DNA of 64,000 nucleotides from Sistotremastrum niveocremeum HHB9708 (lineage: Eukaryota > Basidiomycota > Agaricomycetes > Sistotremastrales > Sistotremastraceae), in contig KV419414.1 of NCBI GenBank assembly GCA_001630475.1, positions 121,707 to 185,706 on the forward strand. Direction: 5' to 3'. Below, one piece after another: positions 1-11,633 of the stretch. Positions within the stretch are counted from its first letter, which is position 1. Each line of letters begins with the position of its first letter. A program made the translations under genes and the position numbers. The notes beneath the pieces are model-generated. The model searched no databases. It was not told the DNA's origin and saw only the letters and a list, made by a program, of their open reading frames with translations.

Positions 1-1393
1 CAAACGAGACCAATTTCCTACAATTCACAGCGAAGGGGAGCCAAGATAGTACGGTGGGAACTGCGTATCCAAATTCCCCGTGAGCACGGACACAAAGCTC
101 GAAATGGCGGATCTCGGGTAAATTCTTCGCCAATTGCTTCATGTCAGCGTCGGTGACATTCGGAGGGACAGGATGCTCTATCAGCAAGGTCTCGAGCGAG
201 GGCATCTTGAGAAGGGGCGATAGTATCGACATCGTGAGTGGTGGGGGCGGATCGTCGTCGTCATCGTCCGAAGATGTTAAGAGCAACTCTGCTATCAGAG
301 ATAGATCTTTCAGGTTGGGACTGTGCTTGGAAACGAGTTTCAAGCATTTTCCAATCACGGCGGTATCATCGGTCTCCGCGGAGAAGGGTAGCGCGATAAA
401 TAGGGTGACTAAATGGGATCCCAAGAAGGTATTTATCGGGTTAGAGAGCAAGATCTCGCTTGTAACAGAAAGATCGCGAAAACTCGGGGAGCAGGATGGC
501 TCATCTCCGACGTTAGGCCCTTCGCCTCGAGCAGGCACCTCAGCCATAAACTCGGAAAGCCAGAGTTTGTCCAAACTGGGTCTGGCCGCGAATTCTCCCA
601 CTGTGGCCGGACTTGCCATACTGGGTGATACACCTGCGTTACGCAGACTCGGAAATGATTTGAACATCTTCTCAACAGCGCTCTGCATCTTCTCCACTCG
701 TTTGACCTCAGTACTCGGGTCTGAGCTCCACAGTCTCAGACACTCAAGATTGGGTGCTTTACGTGTCAAATGTTCAAGGGCACCATAACCTCTCGAAGTG
801 TCGATGGTCAAGGATAGGTCCTTCAGGCCCTCATTCACGAACATCAGAAATAGGTCGTTGGAAGTGATGATGGAATCTTCCCAAGTCAGCGTGACAAGCG
901 AAGGGAGAAAATATTCCCCTGCCGGTAAGATGACGAGAAGCTGGAGCATCGTTGATAAGTGAACGCCGCTGAAAAAGAGGCGCGTTTTGCCGGGAAACCT
1001 CAGTCTTCGAATTCTGTGACTATAGTGTCGGAATCTATCCCACTGCGATAGCGAGATATCTTCCTTGAATTTCTGGCTGGAGATTAGACTCATATGGACG
1101 AAGACACTAAATGAATTTACCGATAATATACGACCTTGCCGTCCATACTCGGGTTTAGATTCCATCGGGCCCAGGAGTTCCAAGAGATCGTCTATATTAG
1201 GTCCTTCGCGGTAGAGCGCGTTTAGAGCGTGCTCGGACGGAGCCTTGGATAGAACCGCGCAAGTGGCGAGCGCCGAAGGTTCCCCCTCCAAGAACGTGAA
1301 AGTGATCTTCACGAGTTCGGGTATACTCCAGAACTTCGCGCAGTATGATTGCTTGAGACACATTGAGAGGTAACACCTGAGTATAACGTTCAT
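1..1393 (-). CDS. F-box / leucine-rich-repeat-like protein, 3' end beyond window
   Basis: One uninterrupted frame runs from an ATG at 1393 to the left edge (at least 464 codons, no stop), so the C-terminus is missing. Residues about 24-40 read SIPELVKITFTFLE, the usual start of a basidiomycete F-box-like domain. Downstream are irregular leucine-rich segments such as LKDLSLTID, APNLECLRLW and SPNLKDLSLI, as in the large agaricomycete F-box/LRR families that are thought to serve as substrate receptors of SCF ubiquitin ligases. An Asp/Pro-rich patch (DDDDDDPPP) lies near residue 380. No intron is needed. A short upstream exon cannot be excluded, but a start at 1393 places the F-box at the expected distance. 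The substrate is unknown; the class assignment is good and the specific role open. Confidence 0.72.
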   Translation of the reverse strand, partial: MNVILRCYLSMCLKQSYCAKFWSIPELVKITFTFLEGEPSALATCAVLSKAPSEHALNALYREGPNIDDLLELLGPMESKPEYGRQGRILSVNSFSVFVHMSLISSQKFKEDISLSQWDRFRHYSHRIRRLRFPGKTRLFFSGVHLSTMLQLLVILPAGEYFLPSLVTLTWEDSIITSNDLFLMFVNEGLKDLSLTIDTSRGYGALEHLTRKAPNLECLRLWSSDPSTEVKRVEKMQSAVEKMFKSFPSLRNAGVSPSMASPATVGEFAARPSLDKLWLSEFMAEVPARGEGPNVGDEPSCSPSFRDLSVTSEILLSNPINTFLGSHLVTLFIALPFSAETDDTAVIGKCLKLVSKHSPNLKDLSLIAELLLTSSDDDDDDPPPPLTMSILSPLLKMPSLETLLIEHPVPPNVTDADMKQLAKNLPEIRHFELCVRAHGEFGYAVPTVLSWLPFAVNCRKLVSF

Positions 1394-2074
1394 ATATCAA
1401 TTAATATGAATCCAGCAGTGGACAGTCGAATGCCACACACCTTGGGGTGAATATTCTAGACAGACGCGTGCTCGATGATCAGGAAATATAGAACCAAGTT
1501 CAGACAGACTGCGGAAGTGATTCTGATTCAAAGCTCTGGATTCGAGGAGGGGGGAATCCGACGTCAATCCGGAAGGAAGGAAGCAAGGATTGTGGACGAA
1601 GGCAAGGTCAAGAGCCTTTATAAGACGCGGTCGAGCGCGTCCTTGCCACCTTGCTTGCCACCGACAACAACAATGGCGGAGTTCGAAATCCTCAAGCAAG
1701 GCAACAACATAACGACAAGGTCGGCATTCTACAGGCCAACTGTGGTCTATCCACTTGGTGCAGCCAAAGATAGAGCTTGAGAGGGTCAGGAGCACAGGAG
1801 GTGAAGACGAAGTCGCCCCCTGGTCGCAAGAAGGCAGTGTCGACTCACGGGTGAGTCGGGCGACTCGGGCACGTCTCTCTTCTGCTCGTATCTATCATCC
1901 ACTGCCAAGCAACCAGACTCTAGAAGGTTGGTGAAGACGAGTATTTTATAGAGACGAATCTGCTCGAAATCAGAGCGAAATGAGGCGCGAGTCCTCCGCT
2001 TCATGGTCAATCTTCACTCAGCAGACGTGAAGATAGAATGAGAACGCCCATGAAATTCAGCGATGAGAATATTA
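1394..2074. other. intergenic, no gene seen
   Basis: Between the start of the F-box gene and the stop of the mS45 gene, both on the minus strand. Short overlapping frames on both strands (for example 1397-1795) lack recognisable motifs. The right part probably holds the 3' UTR of the mS45 gene and the left part the F-box promoter. Confidence 0.5.
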
Positions 2075-3812
2075 CTAATTAGATTCACTATTACTAGAAC
2101 CACCCTCCACAACTCCCTTCGCCCCAACCTCACGCTCACTCAAAGCAGCAATCAATCTCCTCCGCCTAGGTCTCCTCAACCGCTCCTTCTCTCTCCTCGT
2201 CTCATCCCTTTTATCGACAAACTGATCTCCAACATCGATGAACCTAATCCGTCTTAGCATGGACCAGAATCAGACGTATGAAGAACGGCATACCTGAACG
2301 ATGGTCGACCAATCCTCGACGTAGGTCTTGCCACGACGAAAGGATACAACTCCTTCCTCCCTCGCTTCATCATATCACGAGCCAAACGTTGACTTCTCCT
2401 CTCCTCCAGCAACGCCGAAGTCACAGGTTCCTAAACCTCGATCAGCTACATGACCGACAATACAAATGGGAAGACATACCTCGCCTTCCTCTACGTCTTC
2501 AAAGAACGTTCGACCGATCTTCCGTAACGAATCGGCTCGACCCATATTGCCCAATCCAACCACACCACCGACGCCAGCGCCGCCTTTGATACCTTCCTTT
2601 CTTGCATCCTCCTCGGCTAGATCGGCTAGATCGACGTTTTCTTGACGACCTGCTAATTCTGCGGAAGCAGCCTGATCAGCCTCCGTTTCGTGTTCTTGCG
2701 ATGAGGCGGAAGAGGAAGAAGGGGGGACGAATTTCGTTAATGAGAGGGGAGGAGGACGCGGAAGGAGCATGTGTTCCATCCCGGCTAGGAAGCCAGTTTG
2801 GAGTTGTTTGTTCTACTAATAGCGTCAGTGGAAAGTAAAAGCACGACGAGAATGATTGCATACCTTCTAGAGGACGAGAGCGAAAAAAAAATGATAGTCA
2901 GTAAAGTCCAGACAGCGGGAAGATATAAAGGTCAGGAAGTGAAGAATGTTGTAACCAGAGTCCGTTGGACAAAGTCTTGCGTGAAATTGTTATGTCGTAG
3001 ATTGCTCATCCGAGAAAGAGAAGAGCACAGATGAAGTCGATACACACCTACGAAGAAAGTATGGCGTCAGCATAGAGATCAATATACAAAGAGAGGAGTG
3101 AAGAATCAGAAAGCCATGCATGTAAAGGTTTTTAACCATGTAGTTGTCTTAAAGACTAATCGATGTTGCTCATCATAGGTCGACCACCGAAAGTGGAAGA
3201 GGAAAAAAGAAAGAGATATAGAGAGACACAGACCTTTATCCAATCATGTTCCAGCTCCTTCAGTCTCAGAACCGCTTCGACCCTTTGTAACGATATGCCG
3301 AATCGCTGCCCCAACTTCCGCACCGTCCACTTCTCCTTCCCACTCGACGAAGTAGAAGAGGTCTTCCACAACGAGTAGATCATGGTTTTTAACGCGTCGC
3401 TCAAGGGAGGCGGAGGTCTGAAGCTGGGATTCGAAGGAAATGGGACGGTCTTCCCGATCCAATTAGGACCAGGCTGCGGTCGTAGCGTCTGAGCGAACCG
3501 TGCTCCGCCTGATGGAGAGGAATCCGTTATCCAAGCTTTGAAAGCTGGATCACGCGATGAAGGTATTGGAGGCGTTGGAAGGGATGATGAAGAAGCCTCG
3601 AGGGCATTGGCGTAAGCTGATGGGTTGTAGAGGGCTCGTGGGCCATCGTGGTCTTCTAATAAATCTCTACGAGCTTTTCGTTGCTGATACGGAGTAGCTC
3701 TGTTCGCCATCGACGAGGACGACGGAGACGACGTGGAAGTGGATGCATGTCTGACGAGGGGGATGGGTGAACATTGGAATAGTGAACGAGAGGGCGAAAG
3801 AAAAGATGACAT
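2075..3812 (-). CDS. bot1: mitochondrial small ribosomal subunit protein mS45 (Bot1 family)
   Basis: Predicted 406 aa. Exons: 3812-3234, a 3-nt microexon 2866-2864, 2812-2480, 2430-2294 and 2243-2075; exon lengths add up in frame. The start ATG at 3812 is followed by an Arg/Ser-rich stretch (MSSFLSPSRSLFQ...VRHAS) that looks like a mitochondrial targeting peptide. The diagnostic Bot1/mS45 block is the end of exon 1, VRKLGQRFGISLQRVEAVLR and LEHDWIK, followed after splicing by QLQTGFLAGME. Later segments RTFFEDVEE, TSRIGRPSFRFIDVGDQF and a basic tail also fit the family. The protein is a fungal-type mitoribosomal small-subunit component needed for mitochondrial translation. The intron after HDWIK is unusually long (about 420 nt) and holds internal splice signals (see findings). 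The other introns are 49-50 nt. Confidence 0.82.
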
Positions 3813-4047
3813 GAAAGAGTCGTCGTTAACGAGAAATTTATTGCCGAGCGGTGTTGAAATTTGTTTAGGGCAGGCTCGGCTACCCGGCATCCGAAGCCGA
3901 AAGCATCCGTTTGTGGGCGCTTCTGCATCTGCCTGTCCGACGCAAGCTGCGTCAAATAATCCACAGAATGAAGGAGACTTGGAGCTTGAGGGGTTGAACG
4001 AAAGAATTGAAAGTCGAATAAGCTGTACACATATCGTTTCAATTATT

Positions 4048-4311
4048 ATGATCACATCGATCCAATACTCCATATCCATATTCCTGTATTCGCAACCCGA
4101 GAACTATCCAATATACTCCCATCTCGCAGCCCAAAGCGGCTTTCATACCGCCCGGATACTCAGCAGCGCATCCAGTTATTTAGTAGCATCCAGCGGTCCA
4201 GCTGCATATCTTCCCGTCATTCGTCGAGCTCCTAGTCGAGAAAGACAGCTCTTTACAATCGCATCAGAAAATTTGCCGATTAATCCGAATATCGCAGGAA
4301 CGGAAGATTGA
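4048..4311 (+). pseudogene. RAPSR/NLP-motif family member A, C-terminal piece
   Basis: The frame ending at 4309-4311 carries RRAPSRERQLFTIASENLP, the C-terminal signature shared with members B-E, then a short acidic tail and a stop. The upstream part of the frame has no LQAFFQ-like motif and no convincing splice acceptor. The start at 4048 is only the nearest ATG. This is probably a truncated or decayed copy; a missed short upstream exon is the alternative. It lies tail-to-tail with member B, 134 bp apart. Function unknown. Confidence 0.45.
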
Positions 4312-4445
4312 GGTGCTTCCTTCCCGGGACTGTTCCCTTGAAGTCAAAGAGGCTCCTAGAGCAATGGTAGTCCTGTATTTGATTATTTCGTCAGCACGTA
4401 TAAAATCACTTTGGGTTTGGGAGCTACCTAGGAGAGCGGATTCTG

Positions 4446-5088
4446 TTACGCGCTTGCTATAAAGCACGCCGGCGAAGAACCAATAGAGCATGCACATTCT
4501 TCAATGAGAGCGGACACGGACTGATCGAGTTGACGAGGTTGGTGGCTTTCTAATTCGTCGGCGTCATCGGAGATGCCGAAGGGTAAATGGGTAGAAGCCG
4601 CTAGGAACAGTTGTTGTTGTCGGATAGGAGCACGAGGTGTGCTCAGGCTCTGGACGGTTGGGTAGGTATGTTTGAAGTTACGTTTTCGGCGTATTCGGGA
4701 AGGGTCGGTTTGTTGTCGTTGAGAAGAATCAAGCAGCACGAGCACATCCATCCCTTTGTGCGAGTGAGGACCAAGAATATGTAGATAAGAGGCTATTCCT
4801 TGCGGGCCGAAGAGGCAGGACTGTATGAACTGTACATAATCTTTGGTTCGAGCTGGAGAAGGGGTTGCGAGAGTAAGTGCATGATTGATAATTCGATGAC
4901 AGATCAGAATACACACGGCAATTCGAAGGGATTGCGGCAACTCTCGTGGTGATTACGAGAAGAAAGGTCGATCGGCCGTCAACTACGGCCACTGTAGTAC
5001 GATGCCTTGATCGTGGCCGGAAGTCGTCGGATAGATTTAAATGCTCCGACCAGAGGTCCAGTTCACCTTCGGCGTTCAATAGCATCAT
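4446..5088 (-). CDS. RAPSR/NLP-motif family protein B (function unknown)
   Basis: Two-exon model 5088-4917 and 4852-4446, with a 64-nt phase-1 intron starting GTGTGT and ending CTCCAG; 192 aa. The second exon opens with TKDYVQFIQSCLFGPQG, which aligns with the LQAFFQSLL motif of members C and E. It ends with the signature TPRAPIRQQQLFLAASTHLPF followed by an acidic segment. Its length (407 nt) equals the second coding exon of member E, and the intron phase is the same, so this is a related gene rather than chance. A basic stretch (RIRRKRNFKH) precedes the signature. An additional exon upstream of 5088 is possible. No known domain is recognised. It is head-to-head with member C. Confidence 0.6.
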
Positions 5089-5720
5089 GAGTAGCGAGAC
5101 CTAGAATCAAAGAAGGGATCAATTGAGGAGCTGAGGATGATAGGGAGAATCCTATGCTCACTTTAGCCCGATACTGGAGGGATATATCTGTACTCCTGTG
5201 ATTCCTGGCAGGCATTGGAAGATGACAGTTTGAAAGAAGGAGCACAGTAACCATCCAGAAGCTCATGTCTTCCTTGATTCAGGGGCCAGCATAGGTCCCA
5301 GGGAGAATCATCACAGCCTGCGGGTGACGCTAGTCCTCGAGAGTCGCCATCCCTAGGAGGAAGAAAGCCGCAAAGCCGAAAGCGGAGAATCCACAAGAAA
5401 GACAATATTATGTGTGGGGTTCCAAAGCGATGGGTAGATTTTGAGCATCGAGTTTGACTTTCTTGCGAACGATTTAGGCGGCGAGGAAGAAGAGTTGTTT
5501 GGGCGCTTGTTTGTGCTGCTCCGTCTGCTACGCTTCTATGACCATTGGTACTCCTACATCCACCGGTACACTGGGCGAAGAAAACGTACGAAATATACCA
5601 CGCTATGTGCTAGATGCAGCCAATTAAATTCAAGAGCCCATATTATTCGCTCGTCTCCCAACCTAGTTCCAGGTGGCCCCTAACCTGCGTGACTTCCATG
5701 CATTGCGACGAACTTAAACA
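5089..5720. other. shared upstream region of family genes B and C
   Basis: Gap between two divergent family genes. Minus-strand frames at 5163-5405 could hold an extra 5' exon of gene B: one frame reaches a canonical GTGAGC donor near 5157 and an acceptor just before 5100. No other feature is seen. Confidence 0.35.
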
Positions 5721-6779
5721 TTGGACTGTACTAGTTTCAAGACGACTTACATCCTCTCACCGCTGACGAATGGATCAGACGATGAACATCTAGGGACTGA
5801 GCGGCAGTGCGGAGTGCATTCACTCGCTTCTTCGACTGGCACGTGTAAGTACAATAGCCCGAATCACCGCCATCTCTCTTCACACCTTTCACTACAGCTC
5901 CAACCTTCTCCTTCATCCCAACTGAAAGGTCGTGACGATTCACCTGTATCGACTCAAACACCGATGCAGCTCCCCGTTCCTCGCAGTCACGTAGCTGACG
6001 TATACCCTCCGAGGGTCCAAGGTATGCGTTCTACGACGTGCATGAATCTAACTAATGCTAGTTAATTAACAGTGTCGAATAGTCCCTCTGTAGCTTCCCT
6101 GCAGTCGAACCCACAATCGAACCAAGCGTCCACCAACGCCCTACCCGCAGACACGCAGGAGACTTCAGACACTTCACGTGAACACGACGATCCACATTGG
6201 GAGGATGACTCTGGAAGAGGTTTTGTGTGTATAAGAGATACAGAAGCAAAGCCGGAGGAAACCGAACCCGACGACGCTGCTAAAGAAAGTGCGTACTCCT
6301 TCTACATCCTTCTCTTCTAGAGCCTCAACGAAACCCTAGAGTCCCAGCACGACATCCTTCAAGCGTTCTTCCAATCACTCCTCGACTCTACCCACGGTAC
6401 CGGCGCAAACGCACCCGTCAATCCCGCTCACACCGCTCAAGTTGAAACTGCCCAAACCGAGCGATCGTCTCCCGCATCAAGTGCGCGGCCGCTTCCACCC
6501 AGGCCTGCGCCAGCACCAGCACCCGACGGACCCGAACCCCGCGGATCGTTCAATCCGGAATACTCAGTGATATCCTCTGCATCCCACCGAGCACCGAGTC
6601 GAGCGATCCAGCAATTCATGACAGCCGCTGAGAACCTCCCATTCAGCGGAGATGAGGATGGTACCACCTCCGAAGACGGAGACGTTATACATATCGTGCT
6701 GAGATCTGCAGTTCAGTCTAGGGACCCTTTGACACGGATGTCATTTGGGGGAGAGGTTCCGACTGCTGTGGTGCATTGA
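5721..6779 (+). CDS. RAPSR/NLP-motif family protein C (function unknown)
   Basis: Three exons, 5721-6021, 6073-6288 and 6340-6779; both introns are 51 nt and phase 1. Predicted 318 aa. The middle exon is acidic and Ser/Thr-rich (EHDDPHWEDDSG). The last exon starts with SQHDILQAFFQSLLDS, has a Pro/Ala linker (RPAPAPAPDGPEP), and then the signature HRAPSRAIQQFMTAAENLPF followed by acidic residues. The acceptor at 6339 was chosen because it restores the LQAFFQ frame; an AG ten bases upstream does not. The low-complexity linker and two short conserved blocks suggest a mostly disordered protein with two short binding motifs. Function and location are unknown. It is convergent with member D, 268 bp away. 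Confidence 0.62.
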
Positions 6780-7047
6780 CGTCGAGAATGTAGTTTTGGA
6801 AGAGGGTGTATTGAATTGATTTCGATTGCCCTACTCAGTTACATGCTACATCATCCGGAGTATTCACTGAGAGTCAGTTCGCATTTAGTAGCCGTAGCCA
6901 ACGATATCGAGGTCTTTGAGCAATAAATTATGTGTCGAAGACGCTCTAAAAACGTAGCTAAATCTTGCAACATCCTTATATATGTGTGTAGGAGAGAAAT
7001 CCTAGTGTTGAATCGAATGATGAGTGAGACACAGCAGCATATGAAGC

Positions 7048-7955
7048 TTATATTATTTCACTTGGATTAGAGCAAAGAAGCTCGGCGAGAGCGAACGACG
7101 TTCGATCGGATTCAGAGCCGTCATGATGATCCACATCCGCTACATCATCCAGACGATCAAAGTCATCCATGGATCCGTCGGTATCCCTGAACGGCAGATT
7201 GTCAACAGCTGCCAAGAAGAGCTGCTGATCACGACTAGGTGCGCGAGTCGATTTTGTGACTTCTTTTATTCGCCGACGAGAGTGAATACTGCGTAGGAGG
7301 ACTTTACGGCATCCAGATCTGATGATCGGCCGATCATGCTCGTGAGGCGATAGAAGAGGTTGCGCAGGAGCATCAGCTGGCAGTGAAGATGATTGAGGTG
7401 ACGGTGGTGGAGAATCTGTTCGGATGAACCTTGTTAAAGTCGTTTGAGGTGATGCTTGAATGGGAGGTTCGTGTGGACCGCCTTCTTCAGGATGTTCTCT
7501 AAAGTTTGAAGAACGGAGGATCGGAGCTGAGGCATGAGTAACGGGTGGCAGAACGATATCTTCTTGGACTTGGAAGCACGAAGTTAGGATGGGTCACGAG
7601 TTCGAGGTAATAATTTGACACGTACTGGCGAGACTGACAGTCATTCCTACGTCCGTCGTGCCCCCGTTCTCTTCCATATTCATCATTCGGGTACTATGAG
7701 GCTCCAAGATGGTCGTGTCTCCTTTCACAGGTGGTGCTTCCAGTCCATCATCGCAGTCGGGATGGTGCGCGTTGAGTCGAAGCTGAATACACGACCGCAA
7801 ACACTACATCAGCGCTATCCTTGGCTTTCACAATGATAATATAAGCTCACGTTGTCTATATCACTGTCATGACAGTGATCATGAGCCTGTCGAGGCTGAG
7901 GCTGATCGTTGACACCCAGCATCCTGCCCGCCGACTTTGACGTTGCCTTCAACAT
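7048..7955 (-). CDS. RAPSR/NLP-motif family protein D (function unknown)
   Basis: Three exons, 7955-7851, 7803-7626 and 7568-7048, with introns of 47 and 57 nt. The second intron has a CTAAC branch sequence and is phase 1. Predicted 267 aa. The last exon carries a basic stretch (HSRRRIKEVTKS) directly before TRAPSRDQQLFLAAVDNLPF and ends in an acidic tail (DTDGSMDDFDRLDD). The central part is Pro/Ser-rich. The basic-signature-acidic order matches member B. No catalytic motif or membrane segment is visible. The clean splice sites and intact frame argue that the gene is functional. Confidence 0.63.
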
Positions 7956-10149
7956 CGGTGTAGAGCGGAGATAAATTTACGTCAAAGCTATCGGCGGAGT
8001 GTGTCTATAGAGGATATCGATGCTGTGCCAGCCCCAGCACTGCATGGTTGCGATTGATGCGCTGTGACCAGGGATAGTTCAGTCGGAGGCTGTATCAGAA
8101 GTACAAGAAACCAGTTCTGCAATGTTGTCGGTATAGATTTAGCCATCCTCTGATATTCGATTTTTTGAGATGAAGCAGGTTTGCAGAAGGCGATTCGTTG
8201 TGGATTATGATCGTGGCTGAGACTGGCTCGCTCTTTCGTGGCGGTTGCGATGAGAATATTTTCGGGCGCTTAGGTGCACGGAATCGTTTTCCGCCACCAT
8301 CATCTGCTAATGCTGCTCAGCCTGCAGAGAGTGATCCAGGATGACGATGTCCTCAACACTTCCGTGCATGAAAGTCAAGAGTCTCTATCATATCTTCATC
8401 AACAAATCTGCTAGATCGAATAGTCAAGAAACAGCGCATCTCGAATGATCAGGTGAATACAACGATTAGCAGATGGCAGCTATCAGCGAACTCATCCACA
8501 TAGTAGGCAACAGAATCGCCAATTCCCTACATTTCTCTCGAGTTATCGTAGGACGATCCCCACCCGCTGAGCCTAGCCCCTTATTCGGCAGCCCCAAACC
8601 CTGCATCCGCACAACACGAGCAACTCGCCCCAAATATTCCCCATAAACCCGTTTGGTTGATATCGTGGAAAGAAACTCAATCTAGGGTCTGGGTAATCCT
8701 TGAAATACCCTTGATATAACCCGATAGGCAATACGACCGGCCTATCCTATTCGTAACCGGTAGTATGAAATATTCCAGTACGTATCATGTCACTCAGCAC
8801 CACCATATCACGTCTCACATGCTCGCAGTGATTTCCCATCTTCATAATAGCCTCTCGCTGCCTCTCCCTCCTATTATCAAAGAATCTGTCGTCTGTGCAT
8901 CCAGTCTTCGAGTATTCGTCATCTCGCTGAACTTTCGACGAAAACCGTCAGTCCGCGCGTCGCACCTAGCTTTGGTCTGTCGCTTCCATATTTACTTGAT
9001 CCTCAAAGCATCGCTGATCCGCCTGACGATTTCTCCAGAGGGCCAGATTGTTATCTCGAGTCGAGGTGGAATCGAGTTTAACAACATGTTCAGGTCAACC
9101 GAGATCGGCTCAGAGACCTCAAAGATGCATGAGGATGAGGCCCAGTCAAAGGACCCGAAGCCGTATTACTCGGTCAGTCAGTGACCCAAGCAAGCAAGAG
9201 AGAGCCAGATCGGCGTCGATCAAAGATTCAAGCGTTCATGGTACTTCTGCCTCTTCGATCATAGAGCAATACACAAACTCATCCATCGACAGATGGTTCT
9301 CCGAGCATTCTTGCAGCGATTCTCAGACGATAACTAAACTGTCGGAGCAGGACTGATCTCCGCCCTCCTTCCGCCATCGATAAGCCACGAGCACCGACGT
9401 GGAAAGGCCGAGATTCATGCTGCATCGTTCACCCTGTGACGCATGGCATGAATCAAGAACCTTGCCCCAACCGATCACCGATGTCGCACTTTCTAGTTGG
9501 GGCTAATCATCTGCGATTTAAACGTGAGATCCTGGCCTCGTATCCTCCCGTCGAGCTAGTCGACAATCCGAGTTGCCAGATCCCCTCCAGATTCCCCCTA
9601 CATCGATCTCCTCCAGCGCAGCTCACATCCTCGACGACGTTGCTTCTTCATGACCCCCCGATTATCGTGTTCTTTGCACTGCCATCTACCGTCGCACGTA
9701 GATCCATCGCACCCTCGAAGTTCAATATCCCGACCACACCGCTTTGAAGATAACATGTCCCTCTTTCATCTGAACAACCTACACTCACCTTGTATGCCTT
9801 TCGCATAGCAAATTCGACTTCACGATAATATTTCGTTCTCAAGGATCGCTGATATATGCCGCATAATCATGATGACGTGGCCCGGCGATCGCCATCACAC
9901 CGCGTTGTCACGCCGTGACCGTAGCCTCGCGTGCCTGTCGGTGCAACTTACGAGACGCAATGACATATCTGGTGAGTTATTCGACGAGTTCCAAACCTCG
10001 GAAATCTATTGAACATATGACGAGGTCTAAATTATATAGGACATGATGAAAAGCGTAAGAATGAGAGGTGAAAATTCTAAAATAAGAGACAGAGATAAAA
10101 CTACACTCTAATGACTACTGACAACGATAGCAGAATGAGATAGGACAGT
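7956..10149. other. 2.2 kb without a recognisable gene
   Basis: Holds plus-strand frames at 8765-9184, 9048-9356 and 9436-9747, none with a recognisable domain or the family signature. The first part is the promoter side of member D. A short unrecognised coding gene around 9.05-9.75 kb cannot be excluded. Confidence 0.4.
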
Positions 10150-11633
10150 TCAAACCTTGACCTTATGTACGGTTCTCAAGTGACGGAGCAGAGCGTCGTC
10201 TCTCGACAGCGTCGCATCGCAGAGATGACACGCGTACCGGATACCGAGGGCCGTACGAGCGTGACCCTCAATATGGCGCACCCAATCTCCTTCCCGTGTC
10301 GTGTTGTGTACGTCACATCGTTCGCCGTTCTCTACGATCCAACGACAGCGTCCGGTTCTCCTTCGATAACACCATCTCCGAGGAATATTCGCCTCCTTGA
10401 GATCCCTCAGTGTGTCATCGTCGAAGCGGAATGGCCAGTAACGGGGGTCGTCGTCGGCCGGAGGTACGAAATCCTCGTCGTCGGCACAATCCGTGAACTG
10501 TCCGTCATCTTCGTCGATGTCGGTCAATGATTGGATTTCGCGCGCGTCGTCTTCGAAAAGCTCAGCAGCTGCCGGTATGACTCGGGACCTGAGTCTACGA
10601 GAGCGTGGAACGGAGGTCGTTGTAGCTTTCGTTGTTGCTTTGCTCCGAATTTTTCGACCTGCAGCCTTCTTGCCTTTCTTGGGTTTGGCAGGTGCTCGGC
10701 GGCGAGTTGAAGTGAAGGGTGATGTAGACGAAGAGGTTGAGGAGGAGGGATGGGCGAAGTCAGCGTCTGGCTGCTGCGAAAGAGGGATATCGAGAAGGGT
10801 AGGCATGGTTATTGGATTTTCTTCTCTCTTCAGAGAGATGGATCCTGTGATATGGGGAGCTCCTTCGACCTCTCGAAGATCGGTCTCCGGAGCGGTGCCG
10901 TATTCGGCATATGGTATGGCTTCTGAGATCAAGTTCATTCCAACGAGATAGCTTCCGTCGTCTTCAAATAAAACATCGGGTTGTAGGACATCAGCTTGAT
11001 CGGTGTCGCCCCAATGCGCCTCCATATTAATGCCATACATCTCTTGTATGCTCGCCGCATGGGAGTAGTACTGATCGTCGGACGACGATGGCTGGGCGAG
11101 AGGCGTAGGTGGAGTGACAGTGTATACTGGGACGACTGGGGTAGGAGATAGATAGTAAGACGAGCCATGAGGTTTGGGATAGTAGTTGTCGACGAATGAA
11201 GTGGATGGATGACCGAAAGAATGAGCCTGAGAGTGAGAGTGACTTGAACTCGGGTCGGACGCGACATATGGATCGTGAGACCCATACGAGGGAGAACGAG
11301 ATAACGTTGGAGTGGAATCGCGTGTCGATGCGCTCGACGATGGCCAGGAGGAGACGTTCATTTGACTTGGGTCGATCTGAGAAGTGAACGAAGATGTTAG
11401 TGAAAATATAATGTTAGACGACTTTCTGAACGTACAGGCAAATGAGATCCATGTGCATGCTCAGAGGCGTAGCCGAAAGGATCCGAAGCGCAGAGGGCGT
11501 AAGCTTCTGCGCTGTAAGGTTCATTGTGAGCATCGACGTTGTGTCCGATCTGGGGAGGGAGTTGATAGTTCGCGAATGGGTTGAACGCGTCTTCAACGGT
11601 CTGATATGGGTACATTTGGTAGAGCGAAGACAT
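10150..11633 (-). CDS. C2H2 zinc-finger protein, likely transcription factor
   Basis: Two exons, 11633-11436 and 11376-10150, with a 59-nt intron starting GTACGT and ending CTCAG; 474 aa. The N-terminal two thirds are Ser/Tyr/Pro-rich and look disordered, as in activation domains. A strongly basic block near residues 285-325 (KPKKGKKAAGRKIRSK) is a plausible nuclear localisation signal. The C-terminus holds one classical C2H2 finger, CHLCDATLSRDDALLRHLRTVH (C-x2-C-x12-H-x4-H). It is preceded by a second, degenerate Cys/His unit (CRWIVENGERC ... HIEGH). This finger pair close to the C-terminus is common in basidiomycete fungal-specific regulators. Target genes are unknown. No neighbour suggests a pathway. 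Confidence 0.75.

Noticed and set aside
141-788. 215-codon plus-strand open frame
   Set aside because: It lies antisense to the F-box gene, whose minus-strand frame is longer, continuous and contains recognisable motifs; the plus frame is Ser-rich shadow coding.
3156-4079. Start of the mS45 gene at 4079
   Set aside because: The first 89 codons contain a hydrophobic, non-conserved stretch; the ATG at 3812 begins a convincing mitochondrial presequence.
6289-6339. Acceptor at the first CTTCTAG in gene C
   Set aside because: Using it puts the last exon out of the LQAFFQ/RAPSR frame; the AG at 6339 restores it.
10493-10951. 152-codon plus-strand frame
   Set aside because: Antisense shadow of the zinc-finger gene.
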